Source: Calamus simplicifolius | Lineage: Eukaryota; Streptophyta; Magnoliopsida; Arecales; Arecaceae | DNA length: 64,000 bases | Reading direction: 5' to 3' | NCBI GenBank assembly: GCA_900491605.1 | Contig: UESW01003878.1 | Location: forward strand, 1,360,920-1,424,919 | In this document: positions 1 to 11,710 of the stretch, in pieces | How positions within the stretch are numbered: the stretch's first letter is position 1 | How the letters are laid out: each line of letters starts with the position of its first letter | The notes under the pieces: generated by a model | Databases searched by the model: none | What the model saw: the letters and a program-made list of their open reading frames with translations, nothing else | What the model was told of the DNA's origin: nothing | Made by a program: the position numbers and the translations under genes

Positions 1-454
1 TCACTTGCATTATGTTACTACTCATAATTCCTATATTTAGATCATATCTAAAAAGATTATGAATTAATATTTGACATTCAAATAAAACACTCATAAATAT
101 TTGTATGTTTCATAACATAGATTACAAACCATCATATCTCATATCTATGTTTTTATACTAAACATGCAAATATAATGCTTTTATACAACATCAATATGTA
201 TCAAATATAAAACATATTTTGAGAGTGTGTGTAATATGTTTGAAGCCAAAGATCAATTTAAATTATCTTTTGACTAAACATCAATGATAAAACAATCGCG
301 CGGCAATATGTCACGGAATACCTCATTGAATGGGTAATTTGGATTTTTAATCCATCTGTGACCATATGGCCTTGTGATCAGTTTTAGCCATAATTACACA
401 ATTAATAAGAACATTAATTTACATGCAATAAATTAGATCAATATCGAAACCATT

Positions 455-466
455 GCTCTGATACCA
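455..466 (-). other. Primer-binding site, initiator tRNA-Met type
   Basis: On the minus strand it reads TGGTATCAGAGC, the standard plant copia primer-binding sequence, two bases inside the LTR end at 469. It fixes both the orientation and the LTR boundary. Confidence 0.85.
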
Positions 467-468
467 TT

Positions 469-2514
469 TGTAGGGAAAGATGAACTCCGAGGCATGCATA
501 TTTTTAAAATTTGATAACTATTATCAATGCGGAAGCTAAAAGATTACATATTAATCTATCTAATATGCATCAAGATCATATCTTTGCCTTATATATAGGA
601 TCGCTTGATCTAAAATATGCATATAAATAATCATCAAGATCATATCTTGATCCTTAAGAGAAGAAGTCATACTTCTTGTCTTGAAGCATGCTTTAAGATC
701 TAGGGATCATATCACTTACCTTAAGGCCAATAGGTAAATCCTTTTGTGCTCTGCAGCCGTTCAATCGTCTGGCCTCTAGTATCGTCCACGCGAAGCCCCG
801 AATGATCGGATTTCCAGGAGTGCTAGCTCGCGGAAAAATAACTTTGCTGATCTTGAATCCTCCCACTTGAATCTTCCTCCAAGATCCACCACGCTTCTGC
901 TAACACCACAATCATCAGGATTTCTATTCTAACCTTTTAGAATTTCAATTCACGACATATCGTGTGTTGTTGTTCTATGTAATCTGGTGAGGGATGTCCT
1001 CTATTTTTAGTTTCATTTAGCCAGCCCATTGAATTCTAACATTTAGAGTTCCGCCATTCGGTAAAAAGCAAAGAGACGCCGAACCAAAGAGACGCGGCAT
1101 TTGGTTAATTCTGACGTTCGGTGAAAAACCAAAGAGTCGCATTGTTTGGCTAATTCCGACGTTCAGTGAAAACCAAAGAGTCCCAGTGTTTGGCTAATTC
1201 AAAGAGGTACATGAATTCTAATACTTAGAATTCCAACGAGAGAAGATTAATGTTAGGCATTAAATTCTATATGAGAATTTAATCTCTCATGAGATGAGAT
1301 TTCAGCCATCTCATCATATGAGATCCTTATGCAAGATGTTTGGGTTCAGATAATGGTTTAATCTGATCTGAATTTATTGGACTAAACCCACATAGATCAT
1401 GGTCCTAACCCAAATCAAATTTGGCTAGTCCTAAATCTATTTAAATCCAAATCAAGTCTAATTTCAAATCAAAATTTGAAATTGACTAGTCCTTCTAATA
1501 GACTTAAACCAAATTGAATCTTATTCACTTGTACTTAACCCAATTGAGATAATCAATCAATCAAATCGATTATTAAATCATATACGATTCTTAATCATTG
1601 ATCAGCAAATAGATCATCCTAGGAAACTTCTATGCGTGTGACTCTCTAGGTTCGTGCCTAAGCCGGTAGCATAGAAACAACTTTCTATACTAATCGATGT
1701 GCCCATTAGCAATGGAACCCGATGTTCGGATAGGTCGAAGAGTTACCGAGCAAACTCCAAGAACCCTAAGAAACAGTTACCGTATAATTCATCCTCTTGA
1801 CCACAAAAGCTAAGGATGGCTTAAGAGCCTGTCAACTCTAAATAGCAAATCATAAAGTGATTTCAATTTTAGTGATCATGTGACTTTCATATGAAGTGCC
1901 TTGGCCAAGGTCTTGCTAAATTGAAACACAAGCATTTCTCCTTTTAACGGGATAGGTCAAATTTCATCTTGATCCACAACTGACTACCACAAGTACTTGA
2001 CTGCACCCAGTAACCTTTCATAGCTGGATTAGAAATCCAGGTGGTCCGGCACCTAAGTACAATGAGTTACTTGCAAGTCATCGGTTGTGATCTTCAGGTC
2101 TAAAGGATACTTATACCCATATCTTCTCGGATTAACTTTTGACAGTAGAGTATTCGGAAATGAGTCACGTTCGGTGAAATGTACTCCTACACTTTCATAT
2201 GTATGTCATACCAGTGTCTCTACACTCCTTGGTTAAGAGGACAACCAATAAATATGATATACAACGTCCTATAATTGATAGTACTATGGCCCTATCATAG
2301 TATATCATTTGGTCGCGAACTCTTTTAAGGACCTTTAAAGATAAATCCTCCTTTATCGTGAAGAAAGATCCTGAGAGCTTCATTACCATTAGGAGTTTTA
2401 AGAAGATGTTCTTGTAATGAATAAACTGCCAAATAACTTTTATTAATATTAATTTATATATAATTTACATTAGCACCATCATCAAATGATTGGTTTAGGA
2501 TACAATTCCCAACA
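469..2514 (-). repeat. 5' LTR (about 2.05 kb) of the left-edge copia element
   Basis: The segment has canonical TG...CA ends (TGTAGGG at 469, CCCAACA at 2508-2514 on the plus strand) and abuts a tRNA-Met-type primer-binding site. It holds a short tandem array at 1049-1205. The 64-codon open frame at 2195-2389 shows no recognisable domain and I treat it as chance. Confidence 0.8.
1049..1205 (+). repeat. About 45-bp tandem repeat inside the copia LTR, 3-4 degenerate copies
   Basis: Each unit carries GACGTTCGGTGAAAA, then CCAAAGAGTC, then GTTTGGCTAATT. Two units are nearly complete (44-45 bp) and the flanking ones are partial. Such arrays are common in U3 regions of plant LTRs. No function can be assigned. 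Confidence 0.7.
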
Positions 2515-3029
2515 AGAGAATGGGTAGCAACTAGGGTGACGTAAAAAAGAGAAACCCTAGAGCATCGCCTCTCTGTTCCCACAAGTGGCTCTCTCTAGGG
2601 CATTTTTCTCTCTCTAGGATAATTATTCTTTTCTAGAACATGAAGGTGGCTCCTTCCTTCTTGCTTGCACCCTGATCTCTCTTTTTCCTAGCACCATTTT
2701 CTTTTCTCTCTCTAAACATGGTGAAGCATCATTTCCTCTCTATAGCGCTACTTTTCTCTCCATATTTTTCCCTCTAGTTAGGCATCCTTTCTTCCATCCA
2801 CATGCCTTTTTCTCTCTCTAGAAGGTTAGGAGGTATGAGATCTGGTAGGATGTCACTTTCTCTCTCTTGGGCACCCCTTTCTCTCTCTAAATGTATGCCC
2901 TTATTTTTTCTCTTTAGGTATCCTTTCTCTTAGGGATTCTTTCTCTCTCTTGCGTGGAACCTATGTGGTGCCCTCTCTCTCTTAGGTACCAAAATTTGAT
3001 TCAAATCTAAAAGTTTTACGCAGCAGTTG
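2515..3029. other. Pyrimidine-rich low-complexity stretch, no gene
   Basis: About 500 bases between the left copia LTR and the solo LTR. From about 2570 to 2990 it repeats CTCTCTCTAGG-like blocks on the plus strand. No open frame or RNA gene is visible. The last bases (AGTTG, 3025-3029) are the target duplication of the neighbouring solo LTR. Confidence 0.7.
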
Positions 3030-3595
3030 TGTCACGCCCCATACCCAAAATTTTGAGCTAGGGTGACAACCTGCCGCATGCCGGGCATACAAGGCATCCC
3101 GAAATTTACACATTGATCAATATAAGGCAATAATTATAATTAGGCCATTCAAATCCATAACCTAACACAAACCATAAATATAAGTTTGGGCTACAAGCCC
3201 TACACACAATCAATACTGGGGTTACAATGATATAAAAAAAAAACTGATTTATATAGAAGCTTCATCTACCCCATAAATCCATCTTCAATCCTAAGGCTCT
3301 GAAAAACATTGTGAGATTTACATGAGCTCACACTCAATAAGTAAGCCTATAATAATAATATAAAATAGCCATATATCATCATATCTTATCAAGATATTAT
3401 CAAGTCATAATTTCATAAACTTCCAATTCAAATGCATTTATCATGTTATCATAACAGGCATATCACTACTCAATTAATTTGGAAGCTTATACAATAAATA
3501 CTAGAAAATGCATTGTAAACAACCCACTGTTTATATGATCATTTTATATTATATTTTATGTGTCCCATGGCCCTGCTATACCTCAATCAGCGCAT

Positions 3596-3966
3596 ATCCT
3601 CTAAATGTGTGTGGCCTCCACATGCCACCTCATCGTCAATCATAGTGCATCCTCTAGATGCGTGTGGCCTCCACATGCCACCTCATCATCAGTCATAGCG
3701 TATCCTCCAGATACGTGTGGCCTCCATATGCCACCTCATCATCAGTCATAGCGCATCCTCCAGATGCGTGTGGCCTCCACATGCCACCTCATCATCAGTC
3801 ATAGCGCATCCTCCAGATGCGTGTGGCCTCCACATGCCACCTCATAATCAATCAGCACACATCCTCTAGATGTGTGTGGCCTCCACATGCCATATCATCA
3901 TCAAACAGAGCACATCCTCTAGATGTGTGTGGCCTCCACATGCTACATCATAGGAGAACCGCGGTG
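3596..3966 (+). repeat. 53-bp tandem array, seven units
   Basis: Units start at 3596, 3649, 3702, 3755, 3808, 3861 and 3914, exactly 53 bp apart. Each carries ATCCTCYAGATGYGTGTGG followed by CCTCCACATGCCACCTCATC. Middle units are almost identical and the outer ones diverge. The open frame at 3817-4029 is a by-product of the array. Confidence 0.9.
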
Positions 3967-4734
3967 ACACATATAAATAATTCTGGGTCATCATTATATA
4001 TGCATATCACACATCATGCATCATCATAAGCATAATCTTTTCATATAACATAAATAGTGGTTTATACGTTCTTAATCATTGCATGTAACCAATTTACTTT
4101 ACAAAGTTAAAAAATAAACATATACATCACATTTAGCATAAACACAATAACCACTACTTTGCAAATTAATACCAACTTATTATAGCAAATATTCAATTAA
4201 ATATTCATAATACAGTTTACCAATTTCCAAAATAATCAATAAAACTCAATTTCATAAGTATGCATAAAATTATAAATACCATAATTTATAATTTATAAAA
4301 TTATTATATTTGGCTTACTTACCTCAATACGCAACTTCAAAATGATAAATCAGCTACTTGGACAACTGGGCACCTATAGAATTATTTTTCATAATTAGAT
4401 ATCTAAAATCTGAATAATAAAAGACTCCTACAACTCTATCCAAACTAATCCATAGGCCCGACTTTGGGCTTGAATATCTCCCAATAAAAGCCTCCAAATG
4501 GAGAAATAAAATTACCTCAAGAAACTAGAATTCATCCTGAATCTGGCCATAATTTTTTTTCATTTCCCGGCCCATTATAGGGTCCAAAACCCTGCCCAAA
4601 AAGGGTTCCAAGAACGGCCCAACAGGCCCATAGGATGGCAGCCCAGCCGGCCCACTGTGTTATCTTCCTCCCAGATCCCCTGTTTCAACCGAAATAGGGG
4701 CTGAGATGATCCGGTGGCCAGGACCGCTGCGGCC

Positions 4735-5230
4735 AAATCGGAGGTGGCCTGGCCATCGTCGGTCGGACCGAAGCCGCCGCCGCCGCAGCCGGCCACCCCC
4801 CCTTTCTCTCTCTCTCTTAATTTCTCTCCCTCTCTCTCTTTTTCTCTTTCGTCTCCCGTGCGACGTAGTTTGCATCGGCGTCGATTCCGACCGAATTGAA
4901 GTTGGTCGGCCATCGTTGGCCGGACCAGAGCCGGCCGCAGCGGCGGCCGGCCACCCTTCCTTCCCCCTCTCTCCAATTTCTCTCCCTCTCTCTCTCTCTC
5001 TTTCGTCTTCCCGGGTGGATTTTTACCGTGCCGACAGCACGATCGGCCAATGGAGGCAGCCCGGCCATCGTTGGCCAACCGGAGTCGGCTGCCGTCGCGG
5101 CCAGCCCTTCTCTCTCCCTCTCTTCCTCCAATTTTTCCCTTAAACTCCCCTTCTCTCTCTCTATCAGCTGCGGCCTTTTACAGCGCCAGCGGCACGATCG
5201 GCCTATTGGCCGGTCGGATCTTCCCTCTAT
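4735..5230 (+). repeat. Imperfect triplicated block of about 160 bp (GGCCATCGTTGGCC plus CT-rich tract)
   Basis: Three successive blocks have the same order: a GGCCATCGTYGGYCGG core, a run of GCCGCC or CGGCCGG, a CTCTCTCTC tract with TTCTCTCCC, then GTCTYCCGTG or a related linker. The cores lie near 4753, 4910 and 5064. The block is GC-rich in an AT-rich neighbourhood. Confidence 0.7.
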
Positions 5231-5559
5231 CTCTCTTCCTTTCTCTCTCACGCTCTCTCTCTCTCTCTCAATCTGGTATGGACATGGAAGGATTACCTAA
5301 GGAAGACGTCTGCCAGGATGAAGAAGGGAGTCACCCTCTGTCACCCTTTAAACCCCCCACAACGCTTCGGTCAGGTAAAAAGATCGAGAACCCAGATGTC
5401 TGGCCATAGCCTAAGCGACAACATGACTCCCTAGATGCCAGGTGTCCATATTTAAAGCTGGGGGTTACAAGTTGGTCCAGGCATCAACTAGTTTTTGGCA
5501 CAATAATTAGTACAGAACTAATCCATTGCATAACAAAACTCACCAATCATAAAAATTTT

Positions 5560-6193
5560 ATAGGCAACTCTTTCTATAAGTTCTTTAACGGTCGAGGACT
5601 ATTATGGCTATTTCATAAAGTGGTTTGGAAATAAGATATTTCTCTAAAATATAAGGTCTTCTTATGGTTAGTTTTAAGGAATGTCGCACACAGGGAAAGT
5701 TCTATCAGTGAAAGGATCGTCCGATGGATGTTCTCTATGTGATGCTTCTTTGGAATCCATCAAGTACTTATTTTTAAGCTGCCTTTTTTCAAAGAGAGTA
5801 TGGCTTCTATTAAGGAGAGGTTAGACGCAGATGGCTTTCATCTTTCTCACATTTGTGGTGGAATCGAAGAAAAATATATGTCCATTTGAGCCTCAATAGG
5901 GCTTTAGACTAGCTAGTTAGTACAGTTTATCAGCAAATTTGGATCGAAAGAAACTCCAACATCATTCTTTAGAAGAGGTCTTCTACATATGTTGTTTGTT
6001 GTTCTCCAAGCATTTCATACCTTCTAAGATTGAGTGAACCTATGCTCCTCTAATACTTCCCTTTAGAGCCACTACTCATTTTTTAGGTTGTATGACCACT
6101 CTTTGGTGGATAGTCTTCATCCTATATAATCTAATTTGCATTTCCAAATCTTCAACCTCTTCGACCACCCCCCAGACACCACCCCCCTACAAA

Positions 6194-6223
<30 letters not shown>
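5560..6223 (+). pseudogene. 3' end of an L1-type plant LINE (zf-RVT domain relic) with poly(A) tail
   Basis: From 5653 the plus strand encodes KVFLWLV in one frame. After a +1 shift it gives CSLCDASLES from about 5729, then LFLSCLF and KRVWLLLRRG. This is the zinc-binding C-terminal module (zf-RVT, CxxC...C) found after the reverse transcriptase in plant LINEs. A further stretch, IWIERN, matches the conserved region just after that module. Stops and frameshifts make it non-functional. A run of about 27 A begins at 6191 and marks the 3' end. The upstream RT and endonuclease are missing, so this is a 5'-truncated insertion; the 5' boundary is approximate. Confidence 0.75.
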
Positions 6224-6224
<1 letters not shown>

Positions 6225-7368
6225 ACATCATCAAAACTTTTTGTACAAAAAATTTGCAAATCCCCTATATAAGCTATCAATAGATAAATGTAGGGTTACA
6301 ATATAAGAAATAGGGCTACAAGATTGCCTATTTTGTTCTCCAATCCTTTCTTCCTATTTTGTTATCCAATCCTTTCTTACTCTTACACGCATAAGCATAC
6401 ATGCAAATACATTTGAGCATATGCACAAGCTTCTGTTTTTGTGTCCAAATGATTACAAAAAAGGAATCTAGCGGCCAGGTGAAGGTCCTTTGGAATACTT
6501 TAGTTTTATAGCTGATAGCAGAGAACTAAAGGATTAAGATAGAGATAAAAATAATAGGGCCAATAATTAGAGTCAAAGCTAATTAGATATCAGAGCAGGA
6601 TGGATAATATATTGATAGATAAGCTTGACAGTTATGCCTAAGCTCGCTCTGGTCCAGCCATCAAGCCTATTATTTTTTAGTAAGCTCAAATTTTATTTCT
6701 CTTTCCCTATTTAAGATCTTTAATTAGAATTTTGTTAATGCTTAGACCTGCAAAATTGTAGACTGAATGGGATGGATTAGGTAGCCACTTGACCCATAAT
6801 CAGCTCTAATACATAAAATATATTCTCGAATGAGGATTGGGTTAGGTTGTTTTTTAATTTTTCTAAGTTCAGCTCAATTTTTAGTTCAAATCTATTTTCT
6901 TTGCGCAGACCCATCTCATAAGTCTATTTTTGTCACCCAAGCCCATAAAATTTTAACTTGATTGAGCACATTAGGCGAGCAACCTAATCTATGATTAGCT
7001 ATAATAAGAGTCTATGTTATACAACGATACACAAGCATAATTTCAAAGTAACTAGTATTTAGTGAATGAAATGTATGAATATATACATCCCAATTCCTGC
7101 CATATTGGCTGAACATGACTGTAAAACCCATAAGTGTAACTCTAGAAATTATGCAAAGCCTAACTGTTTTAAAAAATATATTACCACTTACTAGTATTTA
7201 ACACTTTATTAATACTATTTGACTTACAAGGATTATTAATTAACCAAAATATAAAAAAATTAATTATAATTTAAATGTTGGCCAACAAGTGTGCTTTAAG
7301 TAAAAATCTAATTATTTTATTGCAAGCAACACTGGTATTAGATGATTAGATTTGTTCTTAACTATTTA

Positions 7369-7406
<38 letters not shown>

Positions 7407-8343
7407 AGGAACTCTAAATCCTTTCTTATCTCTTGCTTCCCACATAGGTACAATTCATCCTTAATCCTAAGCATCTCGAGGCGTTATAAAAAACAAAAAT
7501 ATGCAAAAGGAATGTGATGAGTCTACTAAGTCTAGTAAAAATCTTCCTCATCTTACCATGCAATATAACATATCATTATAAACATACAACATGTAACGGC
7601 ATGAACATGAATAATAATAATTGTAGCACCCCAAGTTCATTATTGGCATAATTAATTTGTTAGTGAGTTGGATCCATGTGGTCTTAAAATCTTCGGTCTA
7701 AATTAATTGATAATAGGTTAAGTCTTTTTTTTCTCCATCCGACCTGTGACTATGTTTTATAAAGTATTATAATAGCATAATATGATCATGTCTCAATGCA
7801 ACAAGTAAATCATATCAGAGCGTTAGTTAAATTATGTTGAACAACAATAATATCCACAAAGTATTTAACATCACCTATGTCTTGTATGATCAATAATAAG
7901 CCCCATCATCAAATTCAATATAAAAGGCATCATCATGTACCATAATCAATTACATAAGATTATCGAATAGTAGTTTTCTCAGTTTTATAATTTTGTATTC
8001 AGATAGGTATTGGACTAGTCAAAAAATTATTTTAGTTTATGGTGGGCAATCAAATCTAACCATGTCTAGCTTGCAGTGGCAATCAAGTCAAGCCTCCTTC
8101 CAGCCCACAGTAGCAAACTAATCAAGACGACACACTCCAATTGATGATGGTAGCCAAACCAGTAATGCTTTAGCTTATGGTAGAAAACAAATCGTGTCAT
8201 ATTCCAACCTGCGGTAGCAATCAAGTTTAATAGCTAGTCTAATATGTACCACTATCCATTCCATTATATATTCTAGCTATTTATGAATTAAAATTTTGCT
8301 CTTAATTATATGAGCATGCAGTCTAACATTCGACTTCATAAGA
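6224..8343. other. AT-rich stretch without genes; probable decayed LTR remnants
   Basis: No coding region can be supported. A (CT)n microsatellite lies at 7370-7406. Sequence at 7450-7560 and 8030-8240 has the same layout as the solo LTR at 3030-5469: a TCCTTAATCCTAAG motif, then a degenerate array of about 40-45 bp with GGTAGCAA cores. This suggests a very old relative of that LTR, but I cannot set ends. The last five bases before 8349 (GTCTC) are the target duplication of the Tat element. Confidence 0.5.
7370..7406 (+). repeat. (CT)n microsatellite
   Basis: An almost pure CT dinucleotide run with one interruption near its end. Confidence 0.95.
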
Positions 8344-8396
8344 GTCTCTGATATGACTGATCCCGCATCGTCAGAATAAAGATAACGGCGGCTGCT

Positions 8397-9465
8397 GACC
8401 TCGAGACCCCCACCGGTCTCGGGGTGCACCAGCATTTCCCCACCCCTGGGACCCCCTCCGGTCCTGGGGTGGGGTCATCATTTCTTGACCCAAGACCTCC
8501 ACCGGCCTCAGGATGCACCGGCACTTCCCCACCCACGAGACCCCCTCCGGTCCCGGGGTGGGGTCATCATTTCTTGACCCCAAGACCCCCATCGGTCTCT
8601 GGGTGCACCGGCACTTCCCCACCCCCGGGACCCCTCCTGTCCCGGAGTGGGGTCATCATTTCTTGACCCCGAGACCCCCACCGGTCTCGGGGTGCACCGG
8701 CATTTCCCACCCCCGGGACCCCCTCGGTCTCGGGTGGGGTCATCATTTCTTGACCCCGAGACCCCACCGGTCTCAGGGTGCATCGGCACTTCCCCACCCC
8801 GGGACCCCCTCCGGTCCCGGGTGGGGTCATCATTTCTTGACCCCGAGACCCCCACCGGTCTCGGGGTGCACCGGCACTTCCCCACCCCCGGGACCCCTCC
8901 GGTCCGGGGTGGGGTCATCATTTCTTGACCCCGAGACCCCCACCGGTCTCGGGGTGCACCGCATTTCCTACCCCCGGGACCCCTCCGGTCTCGGGGTGGG
9001 GTCATCATTCTTGACCCCGAGATCTCCACCGGTCTCGGGGTGCACCACATTTCCCCACCCCCGGGACCCCCTCCGGTCTCGGGGTGGGGTCATCATTTCT
9101 TGACCCCGAGACCCCACCGGTCTCGGGGTGCACCCGCATTTCCCCACCCCCGGGACCCCCTCTGGTCCCGGGGTGGGGTCATCATTTCTTGACCCCACCG
9201 GTCTCGGGTACACCGGCACCCCACCGGTCTCGGGGTGCACCGGCACTTCCCCACCCCCGGGACCCCCTCCGGTCCCGGGGTGGGGTCATCATTTCTTGAC
9301 CCCGAGACCCCCACCGGTCTCGGGGTGCACCGCATTTCCCCACCCCCGGGACCCCTCCGGTCTCGGGGTGGGGTCATCATTTCTTGACCCCGAGACCCCC
9401 ACCGGTCTCGGGGTGCACCGGCATTCCCCACCCCCGAGGCCCCTTCCAGTCTCGGGTGGGGGTCA
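8397..9465 (+). repeat. Array of about 12 units of roughly 90 bp, each with two GC-rich hairpins
   Basis: Each unit contains CCCCGAGACC, a short loop, then GGTCTCGGGG. It then has a linker with TGCACCGGCAYTTCCCCACC, then CCCCGGGACC, a loop, and GGTCCCGGGG, ending with TGGGGTCATCATTTCTTG. Both stems are perfect 10-bp inverted repeats in the best units. One unit near 9190 is shortened. The many open frames on both strands (8336-9532) arise because the unit length and composition avoid stops; they are not genes. Confidence 0.9.
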
Positions 9466-9809
9466 TTACGATTGGCATGCAGCTCAATCGTCAAGGAAAA
9501 TGACAACTCCAGGTCGCACGGTGCCCACATGATTCTCAGTACGCCCGTGATTGCGCCCCGTTATGGAGGGCCATACCTCATAACGGCGTATGGGGCATTG
9601 CATGTCCCTATGCATGGCCATGCCTCGCTACGGCGTACGATTCGCTACACTTGCAACTGTGCTCGGTCATATCAGCCGACGGCGCGCACATGCCTTCGCA
9701 GCTGTTGGACACGTATGATATCACATCAGCGAGCGGTACGGATGTCTCGGCATGCGTAGCGATGGTACGAAGGTGATCTCCAAACAATAAGATAGGATAT
9801 TCGGACAGG

Positions 9810-9816
9810 TATAAAG
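9810..9816 (+). promoter_or_regulatory. TATA box of the 5' LTR
   Basis: TATAAAG downstream of the hairpin array, with about 240 bp of R/U5 left before the LTR end. The same box is present at the same place in the 3' LTR (21753-21759). It is the likely core promoter of the element. Confidence 0.65.
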
Positions 9817-10060
9817 CACGTGCTCGCGCTGTAAGTGGGATCTGAACTCTGGTTTTCTGAGCTTTCTTCCTCCCAGCAAAACCCTAACCGCCTCAGTTCT
9901 CTTCGCTGAGCGGTTCTTTGTCTGAGCCCAAGTGACTGACTTGATCGTCGGAGGGTCCCTACCGGTATCACCGGTCTCCGGGGACTTTTCTTGCAGGACT
10001 CCGAGGAGAAGGACGTCCGTCTTCCCCGACGTTTGAGGAAGGTGACTTGGCGTCATCAGA

Positions 10061-10080
10061 TTGGCGCGCCAGGTAGGGGG
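10061..10080 (+). other. Primer-binding site of the Tat element
   Basis: TTGGCGCGCCAGGTAGGGGG starts two bases after the LTR end. It differs from the tRNA-Met type of the copia elements in this window and resembles the sites of other plant gypsy elements. I do not assign the tRNA. Confidence 0.75.
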
Positions 10081-10143
10081 AGTGTAAGAAAGACGTCGAG
10101 CCAGCAGCTTTCTTCTTTCTCCTTTCTTCAAGATCTTAAAGTC

Positions 10144-11710
10144 ATGGTGACGACTCGGACGAAGGGAGTTTCAGCCGGTCGCTGGGGGGCAGCGCTGCGG
10201 GGCCGGTCCACCCGCGGAGGCCCCCCCGACTCTCGCATCCAGTATTCCGGAGCCTCTGCATCTCCGGGGGGCAGGGCCTTCTGCTCCGCAGAATGACGCT
10301 CCCGCGCCTGCTCCGCAACAACTCCAGGAAGATCGACTCACTGCCCTGGCCACGCAGGTCCAGTCTTTGGCGGCGATGGTTCAGGGCTGCAGCACCAGCA
10401 GGCGGCCTTGCAGCAGCCGGAGCTGAACCCGTCTGTCCCGGGGTGGTGCAACCAGCCAGCATTCCTCCCGCCGGAGATCGCCGGTTCCTGTGGATCGTCG
10501 CCACCGATCCCCGGCCAAGCCTCACCACCGTGAAGCCTCTAAAAGACCCCGGTCTCCCTCTCGCCACGCTAGCGTTTCTCCTAAGCGGCGGCACGGGAAG
10601 GAGGCGGAGCGCCGCGCCGGCATCGCCGCCCTCGTTCTTCTTCCGAATCTTCGGGGGAGGGCTCTTTGATGGCCGGATGCCTCGTCGAGCCGAGCGTCGA
10701 CTCGAGGAGTGTAATCAGAAGCTGGAGGAGCTTAGCCGTCGGATCACCCACCTGCCGGAGACAGACTACGACAGTCGGCCTCCCTTGTCTCGCCGCATCA
10801 TGGAGGAGCCCATCTCTACCAGGTTCCGCCTTCCTCAACTAGATCCATACGACGGGACCACGGACCCCCTGGACCATTTGGAGAGCTATAAGGTACTCAT
10901 GCAAGTCCAGGGGGCCACTGATTCACTTATGTGCGTTGCTTTCCCGGCCACTCTGAAGAAGGCTGCTCGAGCTTGGTATTCTCGTCTGCCGCCACGAAGC
11001 ATCGACTCCTTCCGCCAGTTGGAGAGGGCTTTCCTGGCCCATTTTGACGCCTGCCGGAAGATCCCGAGGGTGGCGGACAGTCTATTTGCCGTTCAGCAGA
11101 AGAATGGCGAGCCCTGCGGGATTATGTTGCCCGGTTCAAAGAGGCAGCCCTGGAGGTCTACAACCTGGAAGACTCGGTGGCTACCCTGGCTCTGAAGCGG
11201 GGGCTCCGCCCTTCTCGCTTCGCGTATTCTCTTGACAAGAAGCCGCCGGGCTCCTACTCCGAACTTCTGATCCGGGCCCAGAAGTACATCCGGGCGGACG
11301 AGGCCGACTTTTCCCGGCGCGAAGCTGGCGGGAGTGTCCCCAGGAAGCCGACCCAGCCAGAACCTGCAGAAGCCCGCCCCAGGAGGCCCGAGCCTCCTCG
11401 CCGGCCAGACAACCGTCCTCGACCCCTGCACCGAGAGACGGACCCTACACCCCTGCTCGCCCCAATATCTCAGATCCTGCTCGAGATTGAAGGGGAGCCT
11501 TATCTGCAGCGCCCTCCTCCCATCAACCCGAAGATCCCCCGGAACAAGAACCTCTACTGCCGCTACCACCGGGACCATGGCCACGACACCGACGACTGCC
11601 GTCAGCTGAAGAAAGCTATTGAAGACCTTATTCAGCGGGCCACCTGGGAAAGTTCGTTCAGAGGAGTAACCCGGGAGCTCCTGGCCCATCAGCGCCCGCG
11701 CCGCCGGTGA
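10144..11710 (+). pseudogene. gag of the Tat element, frameshifted
   Basis: Starts with ATG at 10144 (MVTTRTKG). A frame change follows near 10240-10300, and the capsid-type gag domain is readable from about 10680. It contains FRLPQLDPYDGTTDP, KAARAWYSRLPP and FRQLERAFLAHF, the landmarks of the plant retrotransposon gag domain. Another single-base shift near 11107 moves the C-terminal half (RALRDYVARF, then ALKRGL) into the next frame. The end carries YCRYHRDHGHDTDDCRQL, the Cys/His nucleic-acid-binding motif typical of this branch. The product would form the cytoplasmic particle that packages the RNA. At least two frameshifts make it a pseudogene. Confidence 0.88.

Larger units (their letters stand above)
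1..2514 (-). mobile_element. Ty1/copia-type LTR retrotransposon, 5' part, runs off the left edge
   Basis: A minus-strand element whose 5' LTR occupies 469-2514. The start of its internal region (454 down to 1) continues beyond the window. The LTR begins TGTTGGGAATTG and ends TTTCCCTACA on the minus strand, and is followed after 2 bp by a primer-binding site complementary to initiator tRNA-Met. That combination is usual for plant copia elements. No coding domain is visible in the 450 bases of leader present here. The far end and the second target-site copy lie outside the window; the 5 bp next to the LTR at 2515-2519 read AGAGA. Confidence 0.8.
3030..5469. mobile_element. Solo LTR (2440 bp), probably gypsy, with perfect 5-bp target duplication
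   Basis: It begins TGTCACGCCCC and ends GGGGGTTACA, and is flanked on both sides by AGTTG (3025-3029 and 5470-5474). No primer-binding site, polypurine tract or coding domain lies inside, so it is best read as a solo LTR left by recombination between the two LTRs of an element. TGTCACGCCCC-type starts are frequent in plant gypsy LTRs, but the lineage and strand are not certain. Two tandem arrays (3596-3966 and about 4735-5230) lie within. The several overlapping open frames at 4575-5409 come from the GC- and CT-rich array and are not genes. Confidence 0.8.
8349..10058 (+). repeat. 5' LTR of the Tat element (1710 bp)
   Basis: Starts at TGATATGAC (8349) and ends at CATCA (10058), two bases before the primer-binding site. 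The U3 is mostly an array of about 90-bp double-hairpin units (8397-9465). After that come a unique region, a TATA box at 9810-9816 and the R/U5 part ending in CTTGCAGGACTCCGAGGAG and beyond. It is about 240 bp shorter than the 3' LTR, mostly because the array has fewer units. Confidence 0.95.

Noticed and set aside
3596..3966. Regularly spaced repeats resembling a CRISPR array
   Set aside because: The 53-bp units are contiguous tandem repeats without unique spacers, inside a plant LTR. The same applies to the arrays at 8397, 15655, 20102, 46443 and 62669.
4575..5409. Overlapping open frames rich in Arg, Ser and Leu
   Set aside because: They derive from GC- and CT-rich blocks in the solo LTR; several frames on both strands are open at once.
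8336..9532. Multiple long open frames on both strands in the 5' LTR
   Set aside because: Same reason: stop-poor GC-rich tandem repeats in an LTR, with no start context or domain.
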